This document shows, one piece after another, positions 24,369 to 31,602 of a stretch of 64,000 nucleotides of DNA (the stretch's first letter is position 1; every line of letters begins with the position of its first letter). Source of the stretch: Roseivirga sp. 4D4. GTDB taxonomy: Bacteria > Bacteroidota > Bacteroidia > Cytophagales > Cyclobacteriaceae. The DNA is taken from the NCBI RefSeq assembly GCF_001747095.1, contig NZ_MDGP01000001.1, positions 2,649,001 through 2,713,000 of the forward strand, given 5' to 3'. The notes below the pieces were generated by a model, which was not told where the DNA came from, searched no databases, and saw only the letters and a list, made by a program, of their open reading frames with translations. The position numbers and the translations under genes were made by a program.

Positions 24369-26636
24369 TTACTTTAGATTATAGCTTAGTTTTAAGAAGT
24401 AGGACCTTCCATAAGATATGGGTACTGAAGGCCCTCCAGAATGGGCTCCTCCGCCCACTCCTGAATTATTGATATTGATTACATTTAAAATATTTCTTGC
24501 GCCCAGTGTCACTTCAAAGGCATTGCCCAAAGGCTGAATAATGGTAGCGTCTAGCCAATGGAAATCGTTGATTTCTCCTATGCTGACCACTTGTTGATTT
24601 TGCGCATTCGTCTCTGTGAAGTAGGACTGCAGTCTGCCTGTATACTTATAGAAAGCATTGATGGAAGTGCGACTTTTAGGAAGCTGATAGGACAAGTTGG
24701 CATTGAACTCGGGTGAATAGAAGAAAGTCGTAAGACCTTCCTCAGCCTCTGAAATCTGATTGAAACGACCGATATAAGAAAAGCCTACGTTGGCCGATAG
24801 TCGACCAATCTGTGCCTGCTGCGTGAGCGTAATACCTTGGGTTTTAAAACGCTGAATATTCAGGTAAGTGGTGCTCGTGACATCATTCACATTCTGACCC
24901 AGAGAAATCTGATCGCTGATGCTATTATAGAATAAGTTGAGGTCAACCTTCACCTTGGTCGAGACGATTTTATAGCTCGAAATGGTATTCAGGCTGAAGT
25001 GATTTGAGGTTTCGGGCGTCAAGTCTGGGTTTCCGAAAATCCTGTGATTAGAATCGACAAACTCGAAGTAAAGCTCTCGTACCGATGGCGCTCTAAAGCC
25101 TCTGCCGTAAGAGAACCTGAACTGCAGGGCCTCGCTTTGATGGTACTTAAACTGTAGTGACGGAATCAGCTGGCTACCAAAAGCACTATTGGTGGTAAAG
25201 CGAAGCCCAGGCCTAAAAGTGGCTTTGGCCAGAGGCCTCCATTCTGCGGAAGTATAAACCGCATATTCTTCGATACCCTGCGCAGCATCCAGGATTCGGC
25301 CGCCACCAACGCGTTCCAGCGAGATCTGATATCCTACCTGTAGATCAAAAGCATTCGCTGGACTCAAGAAACCTGTGCCTCCAAACTCCCAAACCCGATA
25401 GGTACTCAAATCCTGATCACCATCTCCACTGGTCAGTTGCTCCTCTCCAGTGACAATGTTCTTGCTAAAACGCCTCTTGTTTCTTTCAAAATCTGAGAAG
25501 GAGGCAAAGGCAGTATATCTATTCAGGAAGGGCAGCCTGCCTTCTGCCTGAATCTGATGGGAATAACGCCTTGAATCATAGGTTTCATCAATGGCGAAAG
25601 GCTGGTTTTCACCTGAGGGTAAAAAGTTGTTCTGCGTGGAGCCAAAGTCTTCGATCAATTCATTGAGGGCATCGAAGCGATAATGCAGCGTATGATTTCC
25701 TCCCTGGTACTTCAATAGACCATTACCCAACCATTGCCTCTTCGGATTCCATTCATGCTGCCGAAGACCAGCACCCCCTTGAAAACCGAGAAAATCATTA
25801 TGCTGGGCACTTACCAATACCGACCAATGCTCATTCAGTCGGTGATTAAGGCTTAGGGACTGCACATGCCGACCCGCATCCAGTCCGACTTCATTGCCAG
25901 CGGTCTCTGACTGAATATCCAATCTGACTTCTGTGACTTCTTCAAAATCCTTTTTGGTGATCAGATTGATAACACCAGCCAATGCATTCGCACCGAAGTT
26001 CACGGCCATGGGGCCTTCTACAATTTCGATTCGCTCGATATTCTGGAGGTTGATCTGGCTTAGATCTGCGCCATTGCCATTCCCCGATCGGTTGACCAAT
26101 GGAATACCGTCTACTAAGATCTTTACATTCTGGCTTGAAATACCCTGAAGGCTAATGGACGAACTGCCAATCGCCAAATCCTGACTGACTCGAATATTGA
26201 GTTGATTGCTCAGCACCTCTTGCAGGTTAAAAGCACCCCGCTGCTTGAACTCTTTTGAATCGATGGTTTGTACCCTGAAAATGGAATTGCTGGCCGCCTG
26301 AGGATTGAACTGCCCCGTTACTACCACCTGATCCAATTCCTTAGCTTTTGGCACTAGCGCAAAGGCCCTAACCCCTTCTGCATAAAGCGTATCACGATAG
26401 ACTTCATAAGCCAGGTGGCTTGTCTGAATAAGGATAGGAAAAGGAAGATTTGCCACCACTGCTCCCTGGGCATTCGTTACTTCGACAGCACTTTGGTTTC
26501 CGTTCAATGACTGCAGCTTTACCACAGCCCCAGACACTGGCTTTTGAGTCTCAATATCCCTAAAGAGAAGCCCTTGGGCCAAGGCCTGAGCACCCAATAA
26601 TGTGCTTATAATAAAGATCAGTGCTGCTTTTTGCAT
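24369..26636 (-). CDS. TonB-dependent receptor, HmuR-like
   Basis: A 755-residue outer-membrane receptor: signal peptide to ~20 (ALAQG), a short beta domain (~21-95), a plug (~105-215) with QVVVTGQFNPQAASNSIF and NIERIEIVEGPMAVNFGANA, and a barrel ending SYFLKLSYNLK. Its partner genes HmuY and DUF6607 follow on the same strand. Together they form a heme or hemophore uptake unit. The promoter carries a perfect -7 element TATATTTG and three upstream copies of a 17-bp motif. Ligand assignment rests on the HmuY neighbour. Confidence 0.88.
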   Translation of the reverse strand: MQKAALIFIISTLLGAQALAQGLLFRDIETQKPVSGAVVKLQSLNGNQSAVEVTNAQGAVVANLPFPILIQTSHLAYEVYRDTLYAEGVRAFALVPKAKELDQVVVTGQFNPQAASNSIFRVQTIDSKEFKQRGAFNLQEVLSNQLNIRVSQDLAIGSSSISLQGISSQNVKILVDGIPLVNRSGNGNGADLSQINLQNIERIEIVEGPMAVNFGANALAGVINLITKKDFEEVTEVRLDIQSETAGNEVGLDAGRHVQSLSLNHRLNEHWSVLVSAQHNDFLGFQGGAGLRQHEWNPKRQWLGNGLLKYQGGNHTLHYRFDALNELIEDFGSTQNNFLPSGENQPFAIDETYDSRRYSHQIQAEGRLPFLNRYTAFASFSDFERNKRRFSKNIVTGEEQLTSGDGDQDLSTYRVWEFGGTGFLSPANAFDLQVGYQISLERVGGGRILDAAQGIEEYAVYTSAEWRPLAKATFRPGLRFTTNSAFGSQLIPSLQFKYHQSEALQFRFSYGRGFRAPSVRELYFEFVDSNHRIFGNPDLTPETSNHFSLNTISSYKIVSTKVKVDLNLFYNSISDQISLGQNVNDVTSTTYLNIQRFKTQGITLTQQAQIGRLSANVGFSYIGRFNQISEAEEGLTTFFYSPEFNANLSYQLPKSRTSINAFYKYTGRLQSYFTETNAQNQQVVSIGEINDFHWLDATIIQPLGNAFEVTLGARNILNVININNSGVGGGAHSGGPSVPISYGRSYFLKLSYNLK

Positions 26637-26639
26637 TTA

Positions 26640-26670
26640 TTTAGAATGATTCTTAATAGATGCAAATATA
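26640..26670 (-). promoter_or_regulatory. heme-receptor promoter and leader palindrome
   Basis: On the reverse strand, TATATTTG (26670-26663) is an exact -7 element. Between it and the ATG lies an imperfect 17-bp palindrome (26656-26640) with inner arms AGAAT / ATTCT, containing ATTCTAAA. The ankyrin promoter has AGTCTAAA at the same place, and the palindrome at 15030 contains AGTCTAAT. A poor TTT-type -33 lies about 20 bases upstream, at the edge of the first 17-bp motif, as expected for an activator-dependent promoter. Confidence 0.5.
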
Positions 26671-26691
26671 GAGGGCGGGTGCTCCACCGGA

Positions 26692-26752
26692 AATCACTAG
26701 TGCTGGTATAAGTGAATCACTAGTGCTAGTATGCGACTCACTAGTGTTAGTA
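26692..26752. promoter_or_regulatory. three tandem 17-bp motifs upstream of heme receptor
   Basis: Copies at 26692-26708, 26715-26731 and 26736-26752, each containing the palindromic core CACTAGTG. Start-to-start distances are 23 and 21 bases, two helical turns, so bound proteins would line up on one DNA face. Read on the reverse strand they are TACCAGCACTAGTGATT, TACTAGCACTAGTGATT and TACTAACACTAGTGAGT. The nearest copy ends 21 bases before the -7 element. A near-identical single copy is at 17911-17927. Confidence 0.7.
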
Positions 26753-26787
26753 GTTTAGTCCATGGATGATGCCCGAGTTCGAAATAT

Positions 26788-26810
26788 GGTCTTAGCGAGA
26801 TGCTAAGACC
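26788..26810. repeat. 9-bp perfect hairpin near RAYT unit
   Basis: GGTCTTAGC and GCTAAGACC pair perfectly around a 5-base loop. No T run follows. The GCTAAGAC word also occurs at the end of the REP-like unit at 27517-27617, so this may be a diverged member of the same repeat set, or a transcription stop for the reverse-strand RAYT gene. Confidence 0.4.
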
Positions 26811-26838
26811 AGTGGGGGCCTAGGTAACTGGTTTTAAA

Positions 26839-26905
26839 GATCAGCACGCACTGCAAGTGCGCACTAGGTTTAAAAACCCTGGTTCGCACTTGCAGTGCGG
26901 ACCTA
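26839..26905. repeat. REP-like inverted pair downstream of RAYT
   Basis: Two REP-type hairpins in inverted order. CGCACTGCAAGTGCG (26847-26861) and CGCACTTGCAGTGCG (26885-26899) are exact reverse complements, and each is itself a CGCACT/AGTGCG palindrome with a 3-base loop. The second sits in the longer word GGTTCGCACTTGCAGTGCGG, shared with units at 27517 and 27721. The pair ends nine bases before the RAYT stop. Confidence 0.75.
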
Positions 26906-26913
26906 TCTTCAAT

Positions 26914-27459
26914 TTAAATAAAATCAATCTCTAGCTCTCCAACCTCACCAGCATACTGACGGGCTGAGGAATAGACATAATCCACAGACTCATCTACTAT
27001 TCTCTCAACAACTGGGTTCTGATGGATGTAATCCAGTTTCTGTGCCAACATCTCTCCTGATAGTATTTCAATTGGGTGAAACCCGTCTTTCCATAATTTA
27101 TACTCACTGCCTCGTTTCTTTCTATTCGCTTCATAAGAAAACTTATTCAGCAACCATTCCCGTCTACTCTCATTGATAGCTTTGATTTCATGAATCAGTG
27201 CTTTGGATGTGAATGTCTTAAAATCTCGAATAACATCAGGAAGTGAGACATCATCTTTCGTACTGACCAACAAATGAATGTGACTGCTCATAATTACATA
27301 AGCGTGAACTTTCAAACCCTTACGTTCAATGCAATACCTAAGTGAATTGATAACAATGTCCTTGTAAGTAGGTCGAACAAATAAGTCTACCCAACCAACT
27401 ACAGTGCAGGTAATAAAGTAAACTGCTTGTGGATTACGAACCTTATACTTTTCGGACAT
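26914..27459 (-). CDS. REP-associated tyrosine transposase (RAYT, Y1_Tnp)
   Basis: A 181-residue Y1-type HUH nuclease related to IS200/IS605 transposases. The metal-binding HUH motif is SSHIHLLVS (H60, H62), the probable catalytic Tyr is Y144 in KLDYIHQNPV, and LWKDGFHPIEI is a RAYT-specific signature. Such proteins cut single-stranded REP hairpins and are thought to spread them; they are single-copy domesticated relatives of transposases. REP-like hairpins flank the gene on both sides, which is the expected arrangement. Length is normal and the frame is intact, so it may be active. Confidence 0.9.
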   Translation of the reverse strand: MSEKYKVRNPQAVYFITCTVVGWVDLFVRPTYKDIVINSLRYCIERKGLKVHAYVIMSSHIHLLVSTKDDVSLPDVIRDFKTFTSKALIHEIKAINESRREWLLNKFSYEANRKKRGSEYKLWKDGFHPIEILSGEMLAQKLDYIHQNPVVERIVDESVDYVYSSARQYAGEVGELEIDFI

Positions 27460-27516
27460 GACTTAATTTAATCATAAAGCATAAGATCGTCCACTTATTA
27501 AATGTTCGATCGTACC

Positions 27517-27617
27517 TGGTTCGCACTTGTAGTGCGGACCCATCTTACAAATTACAATGTATTTTAAGATCAGCACTCACTACAAGCCTGCCTGTCGGCA
27601 GACAGGTGAGCGCTAAG
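27517..27617. repeat. REP-like unit carrying a nested palindrome
   Basis: One arm (27517-27543) contains GGTTCGCACTTGTAGTGCGG. A conserved spacer ending TTTTAAGATCAGCAC leads to a second arm beginning CTCACTACAAG. Compared with the unit at 27721-27800 the second arm is split by 20 extra bases (27587-27606) and then continues TGAGCGCTAAGA. The 100 bases between this unit and the next (27618-27720) hold nothing I recognise. Confidence 0.7.
27587..27606. repeat. 20-bp palindrome inserted inside REP arm
   Basis: The inserted block contains CCTGTC / GACAGG arms around a GGCA loop, preceded by CCTG. It lies precisely at the tip of the second REP hairpin, so it lengthens the cruciform rather than breaking it. 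A second repeat family may have landed in the loop. Confidence 0.55.
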
Positions 27618-27720
27618 ACAAGAGAGTTAAAGGCTAAAATAAAAAACTAAGTATGAGACAAACAGCTAATGTCCACCAAATTCCGAGAATAACTTTGACT
27701 CCGGTAAGGTGTACCTCATC

Positions 27721-27800
27721 TGGTTCGCACTTGTAGTACGGACCCATATTACAAAGTATAATGTCTTTTAAGATCAGCACGCACTACAAGTGCGCGCTAG
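27721..27800. repeat. REP-like unit between RAYT and anti-sigma gene
   Basis: Direct repeat of the 27517 unit without the insertion. The first arm has TGGTTCGCACTTGTAGTACG, then the spacer with AATGTCTTTTAAGATCAGCAC, then a second arm GCACTACAAGTGCGCGCTAG. A GCGCTAG word repeats at 27794 and 27807. It ends 23 bases before the anti-sigma factor stop, so it may also shape that transcript's 3' end. Confidence 0.7.
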
Positions 27801-27822
27801 AGCAAAGCGCTAGGGTCAGAGC

Positions 27823-28629
27823 CTATCCCACATTCCCGATCACCTGCATGGTTTCTAGGTGCGGTGCTTCACTACCACCTTTGGGTTCGATGGTCACAGC
27901 AAAGGCGACTGCCTGGGAGGCAGTATTCTTCATTTTGATCAGTCCTTCAGCACCTAAGTCAAAGACTCCGGCATCCACCGGTTTGCCGTCAATAATGGCC
28001 CATAACTGATATTGCTGATCTTCGGACAGGGTTTTGAGGTTTTGGATATTGAGGAAGAGTTCTTCGGTCCGTTTGTTCCAGAAAACACTGGCCGAAGCTT
28101 CAAGCGCATTTTCCGTGCCTGCCATGGAAACCCTCAAAAACTCTGTATTGCTCATAATCGCCAAGTCACTCTCAATACCTTCCAGTCTTTGGTTGACCTT
28201 GTTGTATTGATCGGCCATCAGTGTATTGCTGCCTACCAATTCCGCATAAGCCTCATTGGTAGACTTCCACTTGGCACGATAGTCATAGGCCATATAGCCG
28301 CTGATTAAGGCGAGCGCGACAGAAGCGGCTACCAGATACTTCCAAGACGATGGCTGTTGCATGGCTACCACTTTAGTTTCCTTGGAAGGAGTTTCGGCAG
28401 GTGCCGCATCTTCAATACCAGATAATATGGCATCCTTCAAGCCTGAAGGTGGCGCCACGGCCGTTTTCATAGCAACAGCTTCCAAAGACAGCTCGATTGC
28501 TTCAAGTTCGGCTTGCAGCTCAGGATATTGGTTCAACATATCCTCCACGCCTTTCCGTTCTTCAGCAGAGAGGGTGTCAAGGGCATAAGCCTCTAAGATT
28601 CCTGACGATATGTACTTTTTTATATCCAA
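27823..28629 (-). CDS. RskA-like anti-sigma factor
   Basis: Membrane anti-sigma factor of 268 residues. A cytoplasmic zinc-less anti-sigma domain (~1-85: SGILEAYALDTLSAEERKGVE) leads to one TM helix (~98-118, YLVAASVALALISGYMAY). A short coiled segment and a periplasmic RskA C-terminal domain follow, with YQLWAIIDGKPVDAGVF and AFAVTIEPKGGSEAP. It follows the sigma gene after one spare base on the same strand, so it should sequester that sigma factor until a periplasmic signal triggers release. The signal is unknown. Confidence 0.9.
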   Translation of the reverse strand: MDIKKYISSGILEAYALDTLSAEERKGVEDMLNQYPELQAELEAIELSLEAVAMKTAVAPPSGLKDAILSGIEDAAPAETPSKETKVVAMQQPSSWKYLVAASVALALISGYMAYDYRAKWKSTNEAYAELVGSNTLMADQYNKVNQRLEGIESDLAIMSNTEFLRVSMAGTENALEASASVFWNKRTEELFLNIQNLKTLSEDQQYQLWAIIDGKPVDAGVFDLGAEGLIKMKNTASQAVAFAVTIEPKGGSEAPHLETMQVIGNVG

Positions 28630-28630
28630 G

Positions 28631-29158
28631 CTATTCCAGTCGCTTTCTTAAATGTTTTAATGCAGATCTCAATCTGGTTTTGACCGTTCCCAGAGGAATA
28701 TCAAACTCTTCAGCGATCTCCGAATGTGTAAAACCTTCGAAATATACTTTAAGCAAAACAAATCGCTGCTCTTCTGCCAGGTCATTCATGAGTTCTTTTA
28801 CACCAATGCCATCAATGGGAAGTTCGCTTTGATTTTGACTATCAATCGTATATACGTAGTCATCAATCGAATCAGTTTTAGCCGATCGGTTGATTTCTTT
28901 GGACCTCACCTTATCGATGGCCGCATTTCGGGCCATGTTGAGCATCCAGGTAAAGAAACGCCCCTTTTTGGAGTCGTATTGATCTATTTTATTCCAGATT
29001 TTCATGAAGATGTCCTGCACGACTTCGGTAGACAGCTCTTCACTCTGGACAATTCTCTCCACAGTACCATACAAAGCGGCCCCGTACTTATCATAGAGAT
29101 AAGCCAGGGCCTCTTTGTCCTGACCTTTGAGCCGGAGAACTAATTCGTTCTCGTCAAT
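28631..29158 (-). CDS. ECF sigma factor (SigK-like), non-canonical start
   Basis: RNA-polymerase sigma factor with region 2 (VVQDIFMKIWNKIDQYD, RFFTWMLNMARNAAIDKVRS) and region 4 (LLKVYFEGFTHSEIAEEFDIPLGTVKTRLRSAL). The only standard start codon is a TTG at 29074, which would delete the first helix of region 2. The frame upstream still reads family-like sequence, LRLKGQDKEALAYLYDKYG, as far as ATT at 29158; an in-frame TAA lies further upstream and no ATG/GTG lies between. ATT is therefore chosen as the probable start. It is coexpressed with the RskA-like anti-sigma gene. Confidence 0.82.
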   Translation of the reverse strand: MDENELVLRLKGQDKEALAYLYDKYGAALYGTVERIVQSEELSTEVVQDIFMKIWNKIDQYDSKKGRFFTWMLNMARNAAIDKVRSKEINRSAKTDSIDDYVYTIDSQNQSELPIDGIGVKELMNDLAEEQRFVLLKVYFEGFTHSEIAEEFDIPLGTVKTRLRSALKHLRKRLE

Positions 29159-29191
29159 ATGGTTGGGTACAGGAGAAATATATAATCTTGT

Positions 29192-30586
29192 TTACAAGTG
29201 AATTACTTCATCGTAAGCCGCAGCTGCAGCTTCCATCACTGCCTCAGACATAGTAGGGTGAGGGTGAACCGTCTTGATGATCTCGTGACCTGTTGTCTCC
29301 AGCTTTCTAGCCGCCACAACTTCAGCGATCATCTCCGTTACATTGGCACCAATCATGTGTGCCCCTAGCCACTCACCATACTTAGCATCGAAAATTACTT
29401 TTACGAAACCATCGCTAGCGCCCGCAGCTTTTGCCTTACCTGATGCTGAGAATGGGAATTTACCCACTTTCACATCATAACCGGCTTCCTTGGCTGCCTT
29501 TTCAGTATAACCGACAGAAGCAACTTCAGGGCTACAGTAAGTACAACCTGGGATGTTATTGTAATCCAATGGTTCAGCATCCATGCCTGAAATCTTCTCT
29601 ACACAGATAATACCTTCGGCCGAAGCAACGTGGGCCAAAGCTGGACCATGAACAATATCACCAATCGCGTAAACACCAGGGATATTGGTTTTGTAGTAAT
29701 CATCTACGATCACTTTGCCTTTATCCGTAGCCACACCAACATCTTCCAGACCAATGCCTTCTAGGTTGGTAGAAACGCCTACTGCAGAAAGTACTACATC
29801 TACTTCAAGCACTTCTTCGCCTTTCTTAGTTTTCACATGCACCTTGCACTTCGCGCCTTTGGTATCTACCGAAGTCACCTCAGAGCTGGTCATGATTTTC
29901 ATCTTAGACTTCTTGTAGGTTCTCTCTAATTGCTTAGAAACTTCCTCGTCTTCTACAGGAACAATACGATCCATATACTCAACGATGGTCACTTTAGTAC
30001 CAATAGAATGGTAGAAGTAAGCGAACTCAACACCAATAGCACCAGAACCCACAATCACCATGGACTCAGGCTGCTTGTCCAATACCATTGCTTCGCGGTA
30101 ACCGATAATCTTTTTACCATCGATCGGCAGGTTAGGCAATTGTCTTGAACGACCACCTGTTGCCAAAATGATGTGATCAGCAGAATAGTCTACTTTCGAA
30201 CCGTCTTCCGCAGTCACTTCTACCTTTTTACCGGCTTTCAGCTTACCGAAACCAGCAATATGATCGATTTTATTTTTCTTGAATAGAAACTGGATGCCCT
30301 TGCTCATACCTGCAGCAACGTCACGGCTTCTTTTCACCATGCCGTCAAAATCGGCCTCAGCTCCTTCAATCTTGATTCCATAATCCTGTGCATGCTGCAC
30401 ATATTCAAATACTTGAGCACTCTTCAAAAGTGCTTTGGTAGGAATACATCCCCAGTTCAGGCAAATTCCACCTAGCTCTGAACGCTCAACCACACCTACT
30501 TTCATACCGAGCTGAGATGCTCGAATCGCTGCCACATATCCTCCAGGGCCACTTCCAATGACTATTAAATCGTATTTCGTTGCCAT
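29192..30586 (-). CDS. lpdA: dihydrolipoyl dehydrogenase (E3)
   Basis: FAD-dependent lipoamide dehydrogenase, the E3 subunit of pyruvate, 2-oxoglutarate and branched-chain dehydrogenase complexes. The FAD-binding GSGPGGYVAA is at residue 11, the redox disulfide GGICLNWGCIPTKALL has C42 and C47, the NAD-binding GSGAIGVEFA is in the middle, and the C-terminal catalytic His/Glu are in HPHPTMSEAVMEA. The 464-residue length is normal. It stands alone here; its complex partners lie elsewhere. Confidence 0.96.
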   Translation of the reverse strand: MATKYDLIVIGSGPGGYVAAIRASQLGMKVGVVERSELGGICLNWGCIPTKALLKSAQVFEYVQHAQDYGIKIEGAEADFDGMVKRSRDVAAGMSKGIQFLFKKNKIDHIAGFGKLKAGKKVEVTAEDGSKVDYSADHIILATGGRSRQLPNLPIDGKKIIGYREAMVLDKQPESMVIVGSGAIGVEFAYFYHSIGTKVTIVEYMDRIVPVEDEEVSKQLERTYKKSKMKIMTSSEVTSVDTKGAKCKVHVKTKKGEEVLEVDVVLSAVGVSTNLEGIGLEDVGVATDKGKVIVDDYYKTNIPGVYAIGDIVHGPALAHVASAEGIICVEKISGMDAEPLDYNNIPGCTYCSPEVASVGYTEKAAKEAGYDVKVGKFPFSASGKAKAAGASDGFVKVIFDAKYGEWLGAHMIGANVTEMIAEVVAARKLETTGHEIIKTVHPHPTMSEAVMEAAAAAYDEVIHL

Positions 30587-30750
30587 ATTTCTATTTGATT
30601 TTTCTCGTTTTGAAGAGCCGCAAAGTTAAGCCAAATCCAATGACAAAAAAATACTGGAATTGTATGAGTTAATCCTTTTGGTTTTATTTGAAGATTGATT
30701 TCGGTGAGCACAAAACCGAAAGCTTAATTTTTGACTTCAAAACAATTTAT

Positions 30751-31497
30751 ATGGGTCTTTTAGATGGAAAAACTGCTTTAGTAACTGGTGCTTCAAAGGG
30801 CATTGGCAAAGCAATAGCAACTGCCTATGCACAACAGGGTGCAAATGTGGCTTTTACTTACCTCTCAAGTGTTGAAAGAGGACAGGCATTAGAAGCCGAA
30901 CTTGCTGCCTTTGGTACTAAAGTGAAAGGTTTTCGTTCCAATGCAGCTGAATTTGATGCAGCTGAGCAACTGGTGAATGATGTAGTAGCCGAATTCGGTT
31001 CGCTCGATGTCATCGTAAACAACGCAGGTATCACACGTGATAATCTCTTAATGAGAATGACAGAAGAAATGTGGGACGAGGTGATCAACGTGAACCTTAA
31101 GTCTTGTTTCAACACCGTGAAAGCGGCCACCAGAACAATGATGAAACAACGTGCCGGATCGATCATTAACATCACTTCTGTAGTCGGTGTGAAAGGAAAT
31201 GCAGGTCAAGCCAACTATGCTGCTTCTAAAGCGGGTATCATCGGTTTCACCAAATCAGTCGCCCTTGAACTAGGCTCAAGAGGCATCCGATCTAATGCTA
31301 TTGCTCCCGGTTTTATCGAAACGGAGATGACAGATCAGTTGGATGAAAAGACCGTTCAGGGATGGAGAGATGGTATTCCATTGAAGCGTGGTGGTTCACC
31401 TGAAGATGTGGCCAATGCATGCGTTTTCTTAGCATCAGATATGTCTGCTTATATGACAGGACAGACCCTTGTTGTAGATGGCGGCATGATGACCTAA
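30751..31497 (+). CDS. fabG: 3-oxoacyl-[acyl-carrier-protein] reductase
   Basis: NADPH-dependent short-chain reductase of fatty-acid synthesis, 248 residues. TGASKGIGKA (cofactor), NNAGITRDNLLMRM (family-specific), Ser in INITSVVG, YAASKAG with the catalytic Tyr/Lys, and APGFIETEMTD are all present, a close fit to FabG. ATG at 30751 is preferred over 30688, which would add 21 residues not seen in the family. A 12-bp inverted repeat follows the stop. Confidence 0.93.
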   Translation: MGLLDGKTALVTGASKGIGKAIATAYAQQGANVAFTYLSSVERGQALEAELAAFGTKVKGFRSNAAEFDAAEQLVNDVVAEFGSLDVIVNNAGITRDNLLMRMTEEMWDEVINVNLKSCFNTVKAATRTMMKQRAGSIINITSVVGVKGNAGQANYAASKAGIIGFTKSVALELGSRGIRSNAIAPGFIETEMTDQLDEKTVQGWRDGIPLKRGGSPEDVANACVFLASDMSAYMTGQTLVVDGGMMT

Positions 31498-31529
31498 GCG
31501 CCATTCATAAAATTCATTTACAATTTTCG

Positions 31530-31583
31530 AATCGGTTAATGGCTTATTTACGTTGTTATGCGTTATACTGTCATTAACCGATT
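31530..31583. repeat. 12-bp perfect inverted repeat after fabG
   Basis: AATCGGTTAATG (31530-31541) and CATTAACCGATT (31572-31583) pair perfectly across a 30-base loop in the 105-base gap between fabG and the TTG-started VWA gene. It could fold in RNA as a long hairpin or act as spaced operator half-sites. A TTTT follows the right arm, so weak termination is possible. Confidence 0.5.
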
Positions 31584-31602
31584 TTACTTAGGCTTCTAAG
31601 CA

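Noticed and set aside
26692..26752. Three spaced 17-bp repeats as a CRISPR array or replication iterons
   Set aside because: Repeats are too short and spacers only 4-6 bases; no cas or rep gene is near. Their place directly upstream of a promoter and the matching copy at 17911 fit regulatory sites better.
26914..27459. Ordinary IS200/IS605 insertion sequence
   Set aside because: No TnpB partner or IS ends are visible; the LWKDGFHPIEI signature and flanking REP hairpins identify a RAYT.
26637..27822. Integrative element or genomic island at the RAYT locus
   Set aside because: No integrase, tRNA gene or direct-repeat attachment sites are visible; only the RAYT and hairpins.
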